Assembly (NCBI GenBank): GCA_045128735.1
Contig: JBGVRT010000068.1
Span: 1-5,282, forward strand
Source: RGIG8775 sp045128735
GTDB lineage: Bacteria > Bacillota > Clostridia > Oscillospirales > CAG-272
Direction of reading: 5' to 3'
Length of the DNA: 5,282 bases
Shown here: piece by piece, positions 1-5,282 of the stretch
How positions within the stretch are numbered: the stretch's first letter is position 1
Layout: the number at the start of each line of letters is the position of its first letter
Notes under the pieces: generated by a model
Told to the model about the DNA's origin: nothing
The model's database searches: none
What the model saw: the letters and a program-made list of their open reading frames with translations, nothing else
Program-made: the position numbers and the translations under genes

Positions 1-2
1 TA

Positions 3-128
3 GAATATATGGTTAAGGAATTGAACCAATATTTAGAAAATGGCAAATATGCAGATTTGCTGAAATCAAAAGATGGTGTTGGCGTTGGATTTGTAGATGG
101 AAATATCGAAATTTTACACACTAAATAA
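3..128 (+). CDS. 3' end of an unrecognised gene (partial)
   Basis: An open frame runs in from the window edge and stops at TAA 126-128, giving 41 visible residues that end in GNIEILHTK. An in-frame ATG lies at 9-11 but has no ribosome binding site in the few bases visible before it, so this is probably the C-terminus of a longer protein. The tail is hydrophilic, with Lys/Glu/Asn/Gln in the first half and a short Gly-Val stretch (DGVGVGFVDG) that may form a beta hairpin. No family is recognisable and no function is proposed. Codons are AT-rich (AAA, AAT, TTA, GAA), unlike the more GC-rich pfl and SDR genes. A strong terminator starts about ten bases after the stop, which supports a real gene ending here. 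Confidence 0.6.
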   Translation, partial: EYMVKELNQYLENGKYADLLKSKDGVGVGFVDGNIEILHTK

Positions 129-138
129 AAAAACGAAC

Positions 139-168
139 CCCCGATGGATTTTTCAAAATCTATCGGGG
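139..168. terminator. Bidirectional intrinsic terminator between convergent genes
   Basis: CCCCGATGGATT (139-150) pairs with AATCTATCGGGG (157-168), giving 12 pairs with one G-U and a six-base loop. On the plus strand it is followed by the T-rich tract ATTATTATTTGTTTT, serving the partial gene that ends at 128. On the minus strand the hairpin is followed within a few bases by seven T's (plus-strand A's 127-133), serving the pflBA transcript, whose last stop codon is at 235. Its position between converging genes fits a shared terminator. Confidence 0.9.
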
Positions 169-234
169 ATTATTATTTGTTTTCCGCGAGTTAAATTCAC
201 ATCTGAAGGCAAACTTCCTTATGAGAACCTGCCA

Positions 235-966
235 TTAAGAGAGGGACTTTTCGTATTTTTTATAGGCTTCGTCGATGAAGCTCTGCTTTGCCTCGGGAGT
301 GTTCTTAAGGGGAAAATCGATCCCCATTTCCTCATATTTTTCAAGGCAGAGCTTACGGAAGGGAAGAAGCTCTGTTTTTTTGATGCAGGAGTACTGCGCT
401 CCAAGATCAAATATTTTGCTAAGCGACTCACCGCCGTCGTTGAGCGAGGGGATCACCACGTATCTTATCCACGTGGGCTTTTTTATTTTCTCAAGATATT
501 CTAGAAATTCTTTTACGCGACCCATCTCCATTTTCGTGTATTGAAGATAATCTGCTTCGTTTGTATATTTGAAGTCGAGAAGCACGAGATCGGTATATTC
601 GAGAAGCTCTTTAACGCTATCGTCGAGAATGCAGCCGCTCGTATCGAGTGCGGTGTGAACACCGTAGCGCTTTAATTTTTTGAAGAGCTCCGTCAAAAAT
701 CTTGCCTGCATAAGAGGCTCGCCGCCCGAGACGGTAACACCGCCCTCCGAGCCGAAATATCCCTTATATCGCAGTACCTTTTCGCAAAGCTCGTCCGCGC
801 TCCTCTCCTCGCCGCCCGAAAAATCCCACGTGTCGGGATTATGACAGCAGACGCATCGAAGAGGACAGCCCTGCATAAATATTACGGAGCGGATACCGGG
901 GCCGTCCACCGTTCCAAGGCTCTGGAACGAGTGGATCCTACCCTTTATATTATTACATTGATTCAT
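235..966 (-). CDS. pflA: Pyruvate formate-lyase activating enzyme (radical SAM)
   Basis: PflA (243 aa; E. coli PflA is 246) is the cytosolic radical-SAM activase that uses a [4Fe-4S] cluster and S-adenosylmethionine to abstract hydrogen from the PFL glycine. The cluster motif CX3CX2C is Cys34, Cys38 and Cys41, followed by HNPDTWD. The N-terminal TVDGPGIR (residues 19-26), SGGEP (80-84, SAM amino-group contact), HTALDTSGC (104-112), DLVLLDFK (126-133), WIRYVVIP and ELLPF match PflA in the family order. Cys40 next to Cys41 is an extra cysteine, where E. coli has Tyr (CLYC). The ATG at 966-964 lies inside the 3' end of pflB (14-base overlap). The nearest purine-rich site, GAGAGG at 990-985, is 18 bases away, so translation is probably coupled to pflB. 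No closer start codon gives the conserved N-terminus. The adjacent pflB makes PflA much more likely than an activase for another glycyl-radical enzyme. Confidence 0.96.
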   Translation of the reverse strand: MNQCNNIKGRIHSFQSLGTVDGPGIRSVIFMQGCPLRCVCCHNPDTWDFSGGEERSADELCEKVLRYKGYFGSEGGVTVSGGEPLMQARFLTELFKKLKRYGVHTALDTSGCILDDSVKELLEYTDLVLLDFKYTNEADYLQYTKMEMGRVKEFLEYLEKIKKPTWIRYVVIPSLNDGGESLSKIFDLGAQYSCIKKTELLPFRKLCLEKYEEMGIDFPLKNTPEAKQSFIDEAYKKYEKSLS

Positions 967-3184
967 GGAACGTTCTTGAGATAACCTCTCTCTGCTGCTC
1001 CTTGGAAAGGCGGGTGAAGTTTACCGCGTATCCGGAAACACGGATGGTGAGATTGGGATATTTTTCGGGATTTTCATATGCATCCATAAGGGTTTCGCGA
1101 TTGAGAACGTTTACATTGAGGTGATGAGCGTTTCTGCGGAAATAACCGTCCAAAATATCCGTAAGGTTATTGATCCTTGTGACTTCATCCTTACCGAGCG
1201 CATCGGGAACGATGGAGAAGGTATTTGAAATTCCGTCCATAGCGTCGCTATAGGGCATTTTTGAAACGGAGTTAAGGGACGCGAGCGCACCGTTATGCTC
1301 TCTGTTATGCATGGGGTTCGCACCGGGAGCAAATGCTTCTCCCGCTTTTCTTCCGTCGGGAGTTGCGCCCGTCTTTTTACCGTAAACAACGTTTGACGTG
1401 ATCGTAAGCACGGAAAGGGTATGGGTCGCATCTCTGTACGCGGGAGTTTTGCGAAGCTCCATCATCATTCTCTTGATGATCTTCTGACCGATCTCGTCAA
1501 CACGGTCATCGTCATTACCGTATTTGGGGAAATCTCCCTCGATCTCAAAGTCAACGATGAGTCCTGCGCCGTTCTTGATGGGCTTGACCTTTGCGTACTT
1601 TATTGCGGAAAGGGAGTCAACTATTACGGAAAATCCTGCGATACCGAATGCCATAAGTCGTTCAACCTCTGTATCGTGAAGCGCGAGCTGAAGCTTCTCG
1701 TAGGAATATCTGTCGTGGCTGTAGTGGATGATATTCATCGTTTTTACGTAAGCCTCGCAGAGCCAAGCAAGATATACCTTAAAGCGGTCATACACCTTTT
1801 CATAATCGAGGTACATATCGTCCATAACGGGCATCTTGGGACCCACGCAAGTGCCGAACATATTATCAACACCGCCGTTGATGGCAAGAAGCAAGAGCTT
1901 TGCAAGGTTTGTTCTCGCGCCGAAGAGCTGTGTCTGCTTGCCCACCTTCATTGCGGAAACGCAGCACGCGATAGCATAGTCGTCACCGAATATCGGGCGC
2001 ATAAGGTCATCGTTTTCGTACTGAATGGATGCAGTATCTATTGATACCTTTGCGCAGAATCTCTTGAAGGCTGTGGGAAGGGCTTCACTCCAAAGAACTG
2101 TGAGATTGGGCTCGGGCGCGGGACCGAGGTTATAAAGTGTGTTGAGCATTCTGTAGGATGTTTTTGTTACAAGTGTCTTGTGAGTTTCGCCCATACCGCC
2201 AACGCACTCTGTGATCCACATGGGGTCGCCGCCGAAAAGCTCGTTATATTCGGGTGTTCTGAGGTGGCGAGCCATACGGAGCTTCATAACGAAGTCGTCC
2301 ATAAGCTCCTGCGCGCCCTCCTCGCTAAGCGTTCCGTTTGCGATATCGCGCTCGATGAATATGTCAAGGAAGGTGCTTACACGTCCCAAAGACATTGCCG
2401 CGCCGTTCTGCTCCTTGATAGCCGCGAGATATGCGAAATAGGTCCACTGAATAGCCTCGCGGGCATTCTTTGCAGGCTCGCTGATGTCGTAGCCGTATAT
2501 CTTCGCCATTTCCTTCATATTGCCAAGGAACGCTATCTGCTGGAAAAGCTCCTCGGTAAGCTTTACGGTATCGGCGTTGAAGTCGCCCTGACCGAGCGCA
2601 TCCTTATCCTTGTGCTTTTCTTCGATAAGCCTGTCCACACCGTAAAGTGCAACGCGGCGGTAGTCGCCTATAACGCGTCCGCGTCCGTAGGCGTCGGGCA
2701 GTCCCGTGATAACGTGGCACTTACGCGCGCGTCTCATCTCCTCGGTGTAGGCGCGGAAAACGCCGTCATTGTGAGTGGTTCTGAACTTGAACTCCTCCTC
2801 AACCTTGTCGCTGAGCTTGTAGCCGTAAGCCTCGCAGGCCTGACGCGCCATTCTTATACCTCCGAAGGGGTTTACTCCGCGCATAAGAGGGCGGCCGGTC
2901 TGAAGTCCCACGATAAGCTCGTTTTCCTTGTCAAGATAGCCCGCGCCGTAGCTTGTCAGCGAGGATACCGTCATAGTATCGATGTCGATAACTCCGCCGA
3001 ACTGCGCCTCAAGCGCGAAAAGCGCGTTAAGCTTTTTCATAAGCTTTTCGGTGCGCTCGGTCGCCCCTGCAAGGAAAGATGAGTCTCCCGTGTATTCTTT
3101 ATAGTTTTTCTGAATGAAGTCGCGAACGTTTATCTCGTTCTGCCAAGCTCCGCCCACAAAACCGTTCCAATTGATGTGTTCCAT
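953..3184 (-). CDS. pflB: Pyruvate formate-lyase (formate C-acetyltransferase)
   Basis: PflB (743 aa; E. coli PflB is 760) is a cytosolic glycyl-radical enzyme that converts pyruvate and CoA to acetyl-CoA and formate under anaerobic conditions. The N-terminus has GGAWQNEINVRDFIQKNY, the family hallmark. The adjacent catalytic cysteines are Cys407-Cys408 in YAIACCVSAMKVGKQ, and the C-terminal radical motif RVSGYAV places the glycyl radical at Gly718. The Cys-Cys pair separates true PFL from diol dehydratases, choline lyase and similar relatives. The start is the ATG at 3184-3182, directly behind AAGGAGGT. The frame stays open for 30 more codons upstream, but that stretch is the structured leader and matches no PFL N-terminus. 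The gene is first in an operon with pflA. Control appears to be by a sigma-A promoter and a ZTP riboswitch. No frameshift or missing catalytic residue is seen. Confidence 0.98.
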   Translation of the reverse strand: MEHINWNGFVGGAWQNEINVRDFIQKNYKEYTGDSSFLAGATERTEKLMKKLNALFALEAQFGGVIDIDTMTVSSLTSYGAGYLDKENELIVGLQTGRPLMRGVNPFGGIRMARQACEAYGYKLSDKVEEEFKFRTTHNDGVFRAYTEEMRRARKCHVITGLPDAYGRGRVIGDYRRVALYGVDRLIEEKHKDKDALGQGDFNADTVKLTEELFQQIAFLGNMKEMAKIYGYDISEPAKNAREAIQWTYFAYLAAIKEQNGAAMSLGRVSTFLDIFIERDIANGTLSEEGAQELMDDFVMKLRMARHLRTPEYNELFGGDPMWITECVGGMGETHKTLVTKTSYRMLNTLYNLGPAPEPNLTVLWSEALPTAFKRFCAKVSIDTASIQYENDDLMRPIFGDDYAIACCVSAMKVGKQTQLFGARTNLAKLLLLAINGGVDNMFGTCVGPKMPVMDDMYLDYEKVYDRFKVYLAWLCEAYVKTMNIIHYSHDRYSYEKLQLALHDTEVERLMAFGIAGFSVIVDSLSAIKYAKVKPIKNGAGLIVDFEIEGDFPKYGNDDDRVDEIGQKIIKRMMMELRKTPAYRDATHTLSVLTITSNVVYGKKTGATPDGRKAGEAFAPGANPMHNREHNGALASLNSVSKMPYSDAMDGISNTFSIVPDALGKDEVTRINNLTDILDGYFRRNAHHLNVNVLNRETLMDAYENPEKYPNLTIRVSGYAVNFTRLSKEQQREVISRTFHESM

Positions 3185-3190
3185 ATTTGT

Positions 3191-3198
3191 ACCTCCTT
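3191..3198 (-). promoter_or_regulatory. pflB ribosome binding site
   Basis: On the minus strand AAGGAGGT, a full anti-16S match, ends six bases before the ATG at 3184. It fixes the pflB start and rules out the longer reading frame that runs into the riboswitch. It lies outside the terminator hairpin, so the switch is likely to act on transcription rather than by hiding this site. Confidence 0.92.
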
Positions 3199-3214
3199 GT
3201 CCACCGACTCGCGC

Positions 3215-3248
3215 AAAAAAAGGCAAGTCAGCTCTGCAACTGATTGCC
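3215..3248 (-). terminator. Riboswitch expression platform: intrinsic terminator
   Basis: On the minus strand GGCAATCAGTT (3248-3238) pairs with AGCTGACTTGCC (3233-3222), an 11-pair stem with one G-U and one bulged C around a GCAG loop, followed by seven T's (3221-3215). The first three bases of the 5' arm (GGC, 3248-3246) are also the 3' strand of aptamer helix P3, so the two structures exclude each other. Ligand-stabilised P3 should prevent the terminator, giving an ON switch for pflB. The T-tract ends 16 bases before the pflB Shine-Dalgarno. Confidence 0.9.
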
Positions 3249-3314
3249 CAGACGGTCGGCGTATAGCCCTGCACTTCCCCGCGGTGTTCCGCGTAATCCG
3301 TCAGTCATGCAAAG
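3246..3314 (-). promoter_or_regulatory. ZTP riboswitch aptamer (pfl RNA motif)
   Basis: Read on the minus strand, the leader contains GCATGACTGACGG (3310-3298) and GCCGACCGTCTGGGCA (3260-3245), the two conserved blocks of the ZTP/pfl aptamer. They are nearly identical to the Fusobacterium ulcerans aptamer as I remember it (ATGACTGACGG and GCCGACCGTCTGGGC). All expected helices can be drawn. P1 is CTTTGCA (3314-3308) with TGCAGGG (3273-3267). P2 is CGCGG (3293-3289) with CCGCG (3284-3280) and an AACA loop, followed by GGGAAG. P3 is GCC (3260-3258) with GGC (3248-3246). The pseudoknot is GACGG (3302-3298) with CCGTC (3255-3251). In the known family, ZTP or ZMP binding signals a shortage of 10-formyl-THF and turns on one-carbon and purine genes, and pfl is a recognised target. 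The identification rests on motif recall and hand folding. Confidence 0.92.
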
Positions 3315-3334
3315 CGTCGTTTTTTTACACTCAC

Positions 3335-3363
3335 ATTATACACCATATTTCGCCTTTTGTCAA
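3335..3363 (-). promoter_or_regulatory. pflBA promoter (sigma-A type)
   Basis: The minus strand has TTGACA (3363-3358), a 17-base spacer and TATAAT (3340-3335), both boxes perfect consensus. Transcription should begin about 3328-3326, some 12-14 bases before aptamer helix P1, which gives a leader of about 140 nt that includes the whole riboswitch. With such a strong promoter, regulation by attenuation in the leader is plausible. Confidence 0.9.
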
Positions 3364-3436
3364 GTCAATTTCAAAAACTTTATGGGCTGTGTTGCTTTTT
3401 GCAGTTTAATTATATATCCCCCGAGCGCAAAAGTCT

Positions 3437-3450
3437 GTTGAAAATTCAAC
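3437..3450. repeat. Perfect inverted repeat in the divergent intergenic region
   Basis: GTTGAA (3437-3442) and TTCAAC (3445-3450) form a perfect 6+6 inverted repeat with a two-base centre. It lies 21 bases upstream of the -35 box of the plus-strand promoter and about 75 bases upstream of the pflB -35 box. Dyads like this are often operators, but I do not recognise a regulator. The spacing does not fit the Rex, LexA or FNR/CRP consensus sites. No T-tract follows, so it is not a terminator. Confidence 0.35.
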
Positions 3451-3471
3451 GGAAACAAATTTTTTCTCGGA

Positions 3472-3500
3472 TTGACAAAAGAGCTGAAATGTGATACAAT
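3472..3500 (+). promoter_or_regulatory. Promoter of the VUT-SDR operon
   Basis: TTGACA (3472-3477), a 17-base spacer and TACAAT (3495-3500) with an extended -10 TG at 3492-3493. Transcription should begin near 3507, giving a leader of about 33 nt. That leader has a modest Shine-Dalgarno (AAAGGAA, 3522-3528) 11 bases before the ATG at 3540. The leader is too short and shows no convincing fold for a preQ1 riboswitch. Confidence 0.88.
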
Positions 3501-3539
3501 ATTTTCAACCTCAAAAGAACAAAAGGAACTTTTTTATAA

Positions 3540-4274
3540 ATGACGAAATTAAAAGAAAAATTCAAAAGCGAGCTTTGCGAATTCAAGCTTCTCTTGCGCT
3601 CTATCCCCGCGGCAACGGTGTCGCTCTTCGTAGTAAGCGTTATATGTATGAATCTGCTTGCAAACAAGACCCTGCTTCAGCTTGACTTTATCGCCCTTGA
3701 CGGCGGTATTCTCATATCCTGGCTGTCCTTTATGTGTATGGACATCATCACAAAGCATTTCGGTCCGAAAGCCTCAAACAGCATTTCCCTGCTTGCGGTG
3801 ATGATAAACCTGCTCTGCTGTCTCATCTTCTTTGTGGCAAGCGCAATTCCCTCTCACGCCGACGACTATACCGCATTTGACTCGATATTCGGCGGCACCT
3901 GGTTTATTCTGCTTGGAAGTACCATTGCTTTTCTCTGCTCGGCAATGATAAATAACGGTCTTAACTTTATGATCGGCAAAAGCTTCCGCAAGAACCCCGA
4001 CGGCAAGCTCGCCTACGCTATGAGGACTTATATCTCAACCTTTATCGGTCAGTTTTTGGACAATTTTATCTTCTCGGTCATCGTGTTCGTGTTCTTCGCC
4101 CCCATATTCTGGGACGGATTTTGTTGGACGGTGCTCCAATGCGCCACCTGCGCGCTGACGGGAGCCTTCGCCGAGCTTCTTATGGAGATCGCCTTCTCTC
4201 CCATAGGCTACCGAATCACAAAGAGATGGCAGGCAGAAAAGGTAGGCAAGGAATATCTTGAAAAGAGGAAATGA
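3540..4274 (+). CDS. VUT/YhhQ-family membrane transporter
   Basis: A 244-residue integral membrane protein of the VUT (YhhQ, formerly DUF165) family, whose characterised members import queuosine precursors such as preQ0/preQ1. A charged, amphipathic N-terminus (1-20) is followed by six hydrophobic segments at roughly 22-40, 50-71, 80-102, 119-143, 162-190 and 194-224, and a basic C-terminal tail. Family-like features are a polar, acidic helix 2 (GGILISWLSFMCMDIITKHF, with Asp68) leading into GPKAS, and YISTFIGQFLDNFIF (164-178) in helix 5, where the Gln and Asp match the conserved SQ.xD region of YhhQ. No signal peptide is seen. The ATG at 3540 follows a modest Shine-Dalgarno. The gene is first in a two-gene operon with the SDR. 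The substrate is inferred only from family membership. No queuosine biosynthesis genes or preQ1 riboswitch are visible, so another substrate is possible. Confidence 0.8.
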   Translation: MTKLKEKFKSELCEFKLLLRSIPAATVSLFVVSVICMNLLANKTLLQLDFIALDGGILISWLSFMCMDIITKHFGPKASNSISLLAVMINLLCCLIFFVASAIPSHADDYTAFDSIFGGTWFILLGSTIAFLCSAMINNGLNFMIGKSFRKNPDGKLAYAMRTYISTFIGQFLDNFIFSVIVFVFFAPIFWDGFCWTVLQCATCALTGAFAELLMEIAFSPIGYRITKRWQAEKVGKEYLEKRK

Positions 4275-4275
4275 T

Positions 4276-4929
4276 ATGAAAATTCTTATTACGGGAACCT
4301 CGCAAGGAATAGGCAAGGCAATCGCCGAGCTCTTTATTAAAGAGGGGCACACAGTCATCGGAATAGACAGACAGAGCGCAACTATCGCAGACGCGGCGTA
4401 TACGCACTACACCTGCGACCTGCGCGATAAAGAAAACCTGCCCGAAATCGAGGGCGTTGAGGTGCTTGTGAATAACGCGGGCACGCAGAATGAGGACGAC
4501 ATAGAGATAAACCTTAAGGCGCTCATCTACGTCACCGAAAAATACGGCATAACCCCCTCTGTAAAATCGGTGCTGAATATCGGCTCGGCAAGCGGACATA
4601 CAGGAGCGGAATTTCCCGAATATTGCGCAAGCAAGGGCGGAGTGCTCGCCTACACCAAAAACGTGGCAATGCGAATTGCCCCCTTTGGTGCGACCTGCAA
4701 CAGCCTTGACCCGGGCGGAGTGCTGACTCCGCTTAACGACTGCGTGATAAATAACCCAAAGCTTTGGGCGGAGATAATGAACGAGACCCCTCTGAAGCGT
4801 TGGGCGACTCCCGAAGAAATAGCCGAGTGGGCGTATTTCCTCACGGTCAGAAATAAGTTTTGCACAGGTCAGTGCATTGTGGTTGACGGCGGCGAATCGA
4901 TAAATTATAATTTTGTGTGGGGCGATTGA
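4276..4929 (+). CDS. Short-chain dehydrogenase/reductase (SDR), compact form
   Basis: A 217-residue cytosolic Rossmann-fold oxidoreductase of the classical SDR superfamily. Visible motifs are the cofactor loop TGTSQGIG (6-13), Asp31 at the end of beta-2 (acidic, suggesting NAD(H) over NADP(H)), CDL (47-49), NNAG (66-69), Asn79, Ser104 in NIGSASG, YCASK with Tyr116 and Lys120, and the C-terminal TGQCIVVDGG. The catalytic tetrad Asn79-Ser104-Tyr116-Lys120 is complete. The segment from NNAG to the catalytic Asn is only about ten residues, against roughly 20-25 in FabG-like enzymes, which explains the short length. The start at 4276 is chosen because GAGGAA (4265-4270) lies five bases upstream and the protein then opens with the Rossmann strand MKILITG. 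An in-frame ATG at 4258 lies inside the transporter gene and has no better site. The transporter stop is one base upstream, so the two are probably coupled. The substrate cannot be inferred. Confidence 0.92.
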   Translation: MKILITGTSQGIGKAIAELFIKEGHTVIGIDRQSATIADAAYTHYTCDLRDKENLPEIEGVEVLVNNAGTQNEDDIEINLKALIYVTEKYGITPSVKSVLNIGSASGHTGAEFPEYCASKGGVLAYTKNVAMRIAPFGATCNSLDPGGVLTPLNDCVINNPKLWAEIMNETPLKRWATPEEIAEWAYFLTVRNKFCTGQCIVVDGGESINYNFVWGD

Positions 4930-4941
4930 AGCACCGAGAAA

Positions 4942-4976
4942 AGGGCTGATTTATTTAAGAATACAGCTCTTTTTTT
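4942..4976 (+). terminator. Terminator of the VUT-SDR operon
   Basis: AGGGCTG (4942-4948) pairs with CAGCTCT (4964-4970), seven pairs with one G-U, around a 15-base AT-rich loop, followed by a run of T's to 4976. It begins 12 bases after the SDR stop codon, as expected for the end of the operon. Confidence 0.82.
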
Positions 4977-5010
4977 GCGCAAAAAATATGACACCGACAA
5001 ATTATTGTTT

Positions 5011-5155
5011 GGCGGCGAAGGCGCCGCAGCCCGCGAGAAAAGTTTTTGGGCGACTTTTTTCAAAAAGTCGCGAGTCTCGCGCCCGCAGGCGCATCGGCGT
5101 TTTTCTTTTTCTTGAGCTTTTTCTTTTTGCGCCTTTTGCACCAAAAAGAAAAAGC
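5011..5155. repeat. Structured multi-hairpin intergenic element, likely a dispersed repeat
   Basis: About 145 bases packed with inverted repeats and no credible gene. GCGGCG (5012-5017) pairs with CGCCGC (5022-5027). CGCGAGA (5032-5038) pairs with TCTCGCG (5075-5081) and encloses GCGACTTTT/AAAAGTCGC (5050-5071, 9 pairs, TTCA loop). GCGCC (5079-5083) can pair with GGCGC (5088-5092) as an alternative. GCTTTTTCTTTTTG (5116-5129) pairs perfectly over 14 bases with CAAAAAGAAAAAGC (5142-5155). The T5-C-T5 block also occurs as a direct copy at 5100-5110. This combination of GC-rich dyads and pyrimidine runs resembles dispersed palindromic repeats in Clostridia genomes, but no second copy lies in the window, so the repeat status and the ends are inferred. 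Open frames through it have no start signals and low-complexity content. Confidence 0.55.
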
Positions 5156-5282
5156 GGGGTTACGGTTTGCGCTTTATAAAACGGTTGTGAAATAAATAAA
5201 AAAATAGTTTATACCTCGTAAATTGTAACTTTTTATCTGTACACAGATTTTTTGACACCCAAAGAGGAAATCCACTTTTCTT
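5156..5282. other. AT-rich intergenic end of window, no gene seen
   Basis: No gene can be supported here. The only structures are a small hairpin, ATCTG/CAGAT (5235-5248) with a TACA loop and a run of six T's, which would be a weak plus-strand terminator, and an isolated TTGACA (5252-5257) without a matching -10 box in the remaining bases. The stretch is clearly more AT-rich than the element to its left. Confidence 0.5.

Noticed and set aside
195..235. A hairpin just after the pflA stop (GGCAGGTT with AGTTTGCC on the minus strand)
   Set aside because: It depends on three G-U pairs and has no T-tract. The strong hairpin at 139-168 is the better terminator.
97..504. A 135-codon plus-strand open frame over the terminator and pflA 3' end
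   Set aside because: It spans a terminator hairpin and the antisense of pflA, with no ribosome binding site and no family resemblance.
2180..3082. A 300-codon plus-strand open frame opposite pflB
   Set aside because: It is the antisense shadow of pflB. The pflB product matches its family along its whole length, and the opposite frame has no recognisable domain. The same holds for the 207-codon frame at 1421-2044.
3185..3274. A 30-residue N-terminal extension of PflB
   Set aside because: The frame is open, but it runs through the riboswitch and terminator, lacks similarity to PFL N-termini, and the consensus Shine-Dalgarno sits in front of the ATG at 3184.
3501..3539. A preQ1 riboswitch before the VUT-family gene
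   Set aside because: The leader is only about 33 nt, with at best a three-pair CCT/AGG stem and no conserved preQ1 core, so the motif is not supported.
4905..5179. Overlapping small open frames in both directions in the right-hand spacer
   Set aside because: They cover the operon terminator and the structured repeat, are rich in Lys, Arg and Phe from low-complexity runs, and have no start signals.
5235..5253. A second terminator (ATCTG/CAGAT plus six T's)
   Set aside because: The stem has only five pairs, mostly weak, and no gene is seen upstream for it to serve. It is noted in the spacer entry only.
5252..5282. A promoter starting with TTGACA
   Set aside because: At the proper 16-18 base spacing there is only CT-rich sequence and no -10 box before the window ends.

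Overview
The window looks like the chromosome of an anaerobic, probably gut-associated Firmicute (Clostridia). The signs are an oxygen-sensitive pyruvate formate-lyase system, strong AAGGAGGT-type ribosome binding sites, near-consensus sigma-A promoters, moderate GC in the genes with AT-rich gaps, and U-tailed intrinsic terminators. The species cannot be named from the sequence alone.

Layout, left to right. At 1-128 is the AT-rich 3' end of an unrecognised plus-strand gene. A strong bidirectional terminator hairpin (139-168) separates it from the convergent minus-strand operon pflB-pflA (3184 down to 235). pflB encodes pyruvate formate-lyase, a glycyl-radical enzyme. pflA encodes its radical-SAM activase and overlaps the pflB end by 14 bases. 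The pflB leader is about 140 nt long. It carries what I read as a complete ZTP (pfl-motif) riboswitch with a transcription-terminator expression platform, behind a consensus TTGACA-17-TATAAT promoter.

From the same divergent intergenic region a second consensus promoter (TTGACA-17-TACAAT) drives a two-gene plus-strand operon. Its first gene (3540-4274) encodes a six-helix membrane protein of the VUT/YhhQ family, whose characterised members transport queuosine precursors. One base after its stop codon comes a compact short-chain dehydrogenase/reductase (4276-4929). A hairpin terminator (4942-4976) ends this operon. The last 350 bases hold no credible gene but contain a structured, multi-hairpin sequence (about 5011-5155) that looks like a dispersed intergenic repeat.

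How the parts fit: PFL turns pyruvate and CoA into acetyl-CoA and formate. Formate can be loaded on tetrahydrofolate to give 10-formyl-THF, which purine synthesis needs. ZTP/ZMP builds up when 10-formyl-THF is short, so a ZTP-activated switch in front of pflBA would raise formate supply when one-carbon units run low. This is known riboswitch biology in a textbook arrangement. I see no wholly new system here. The less explained items are the transporter-SDR pair, the trimmed SDR fold, the perfect inverted repeat upstream of their promoter, and the terminal repeat.
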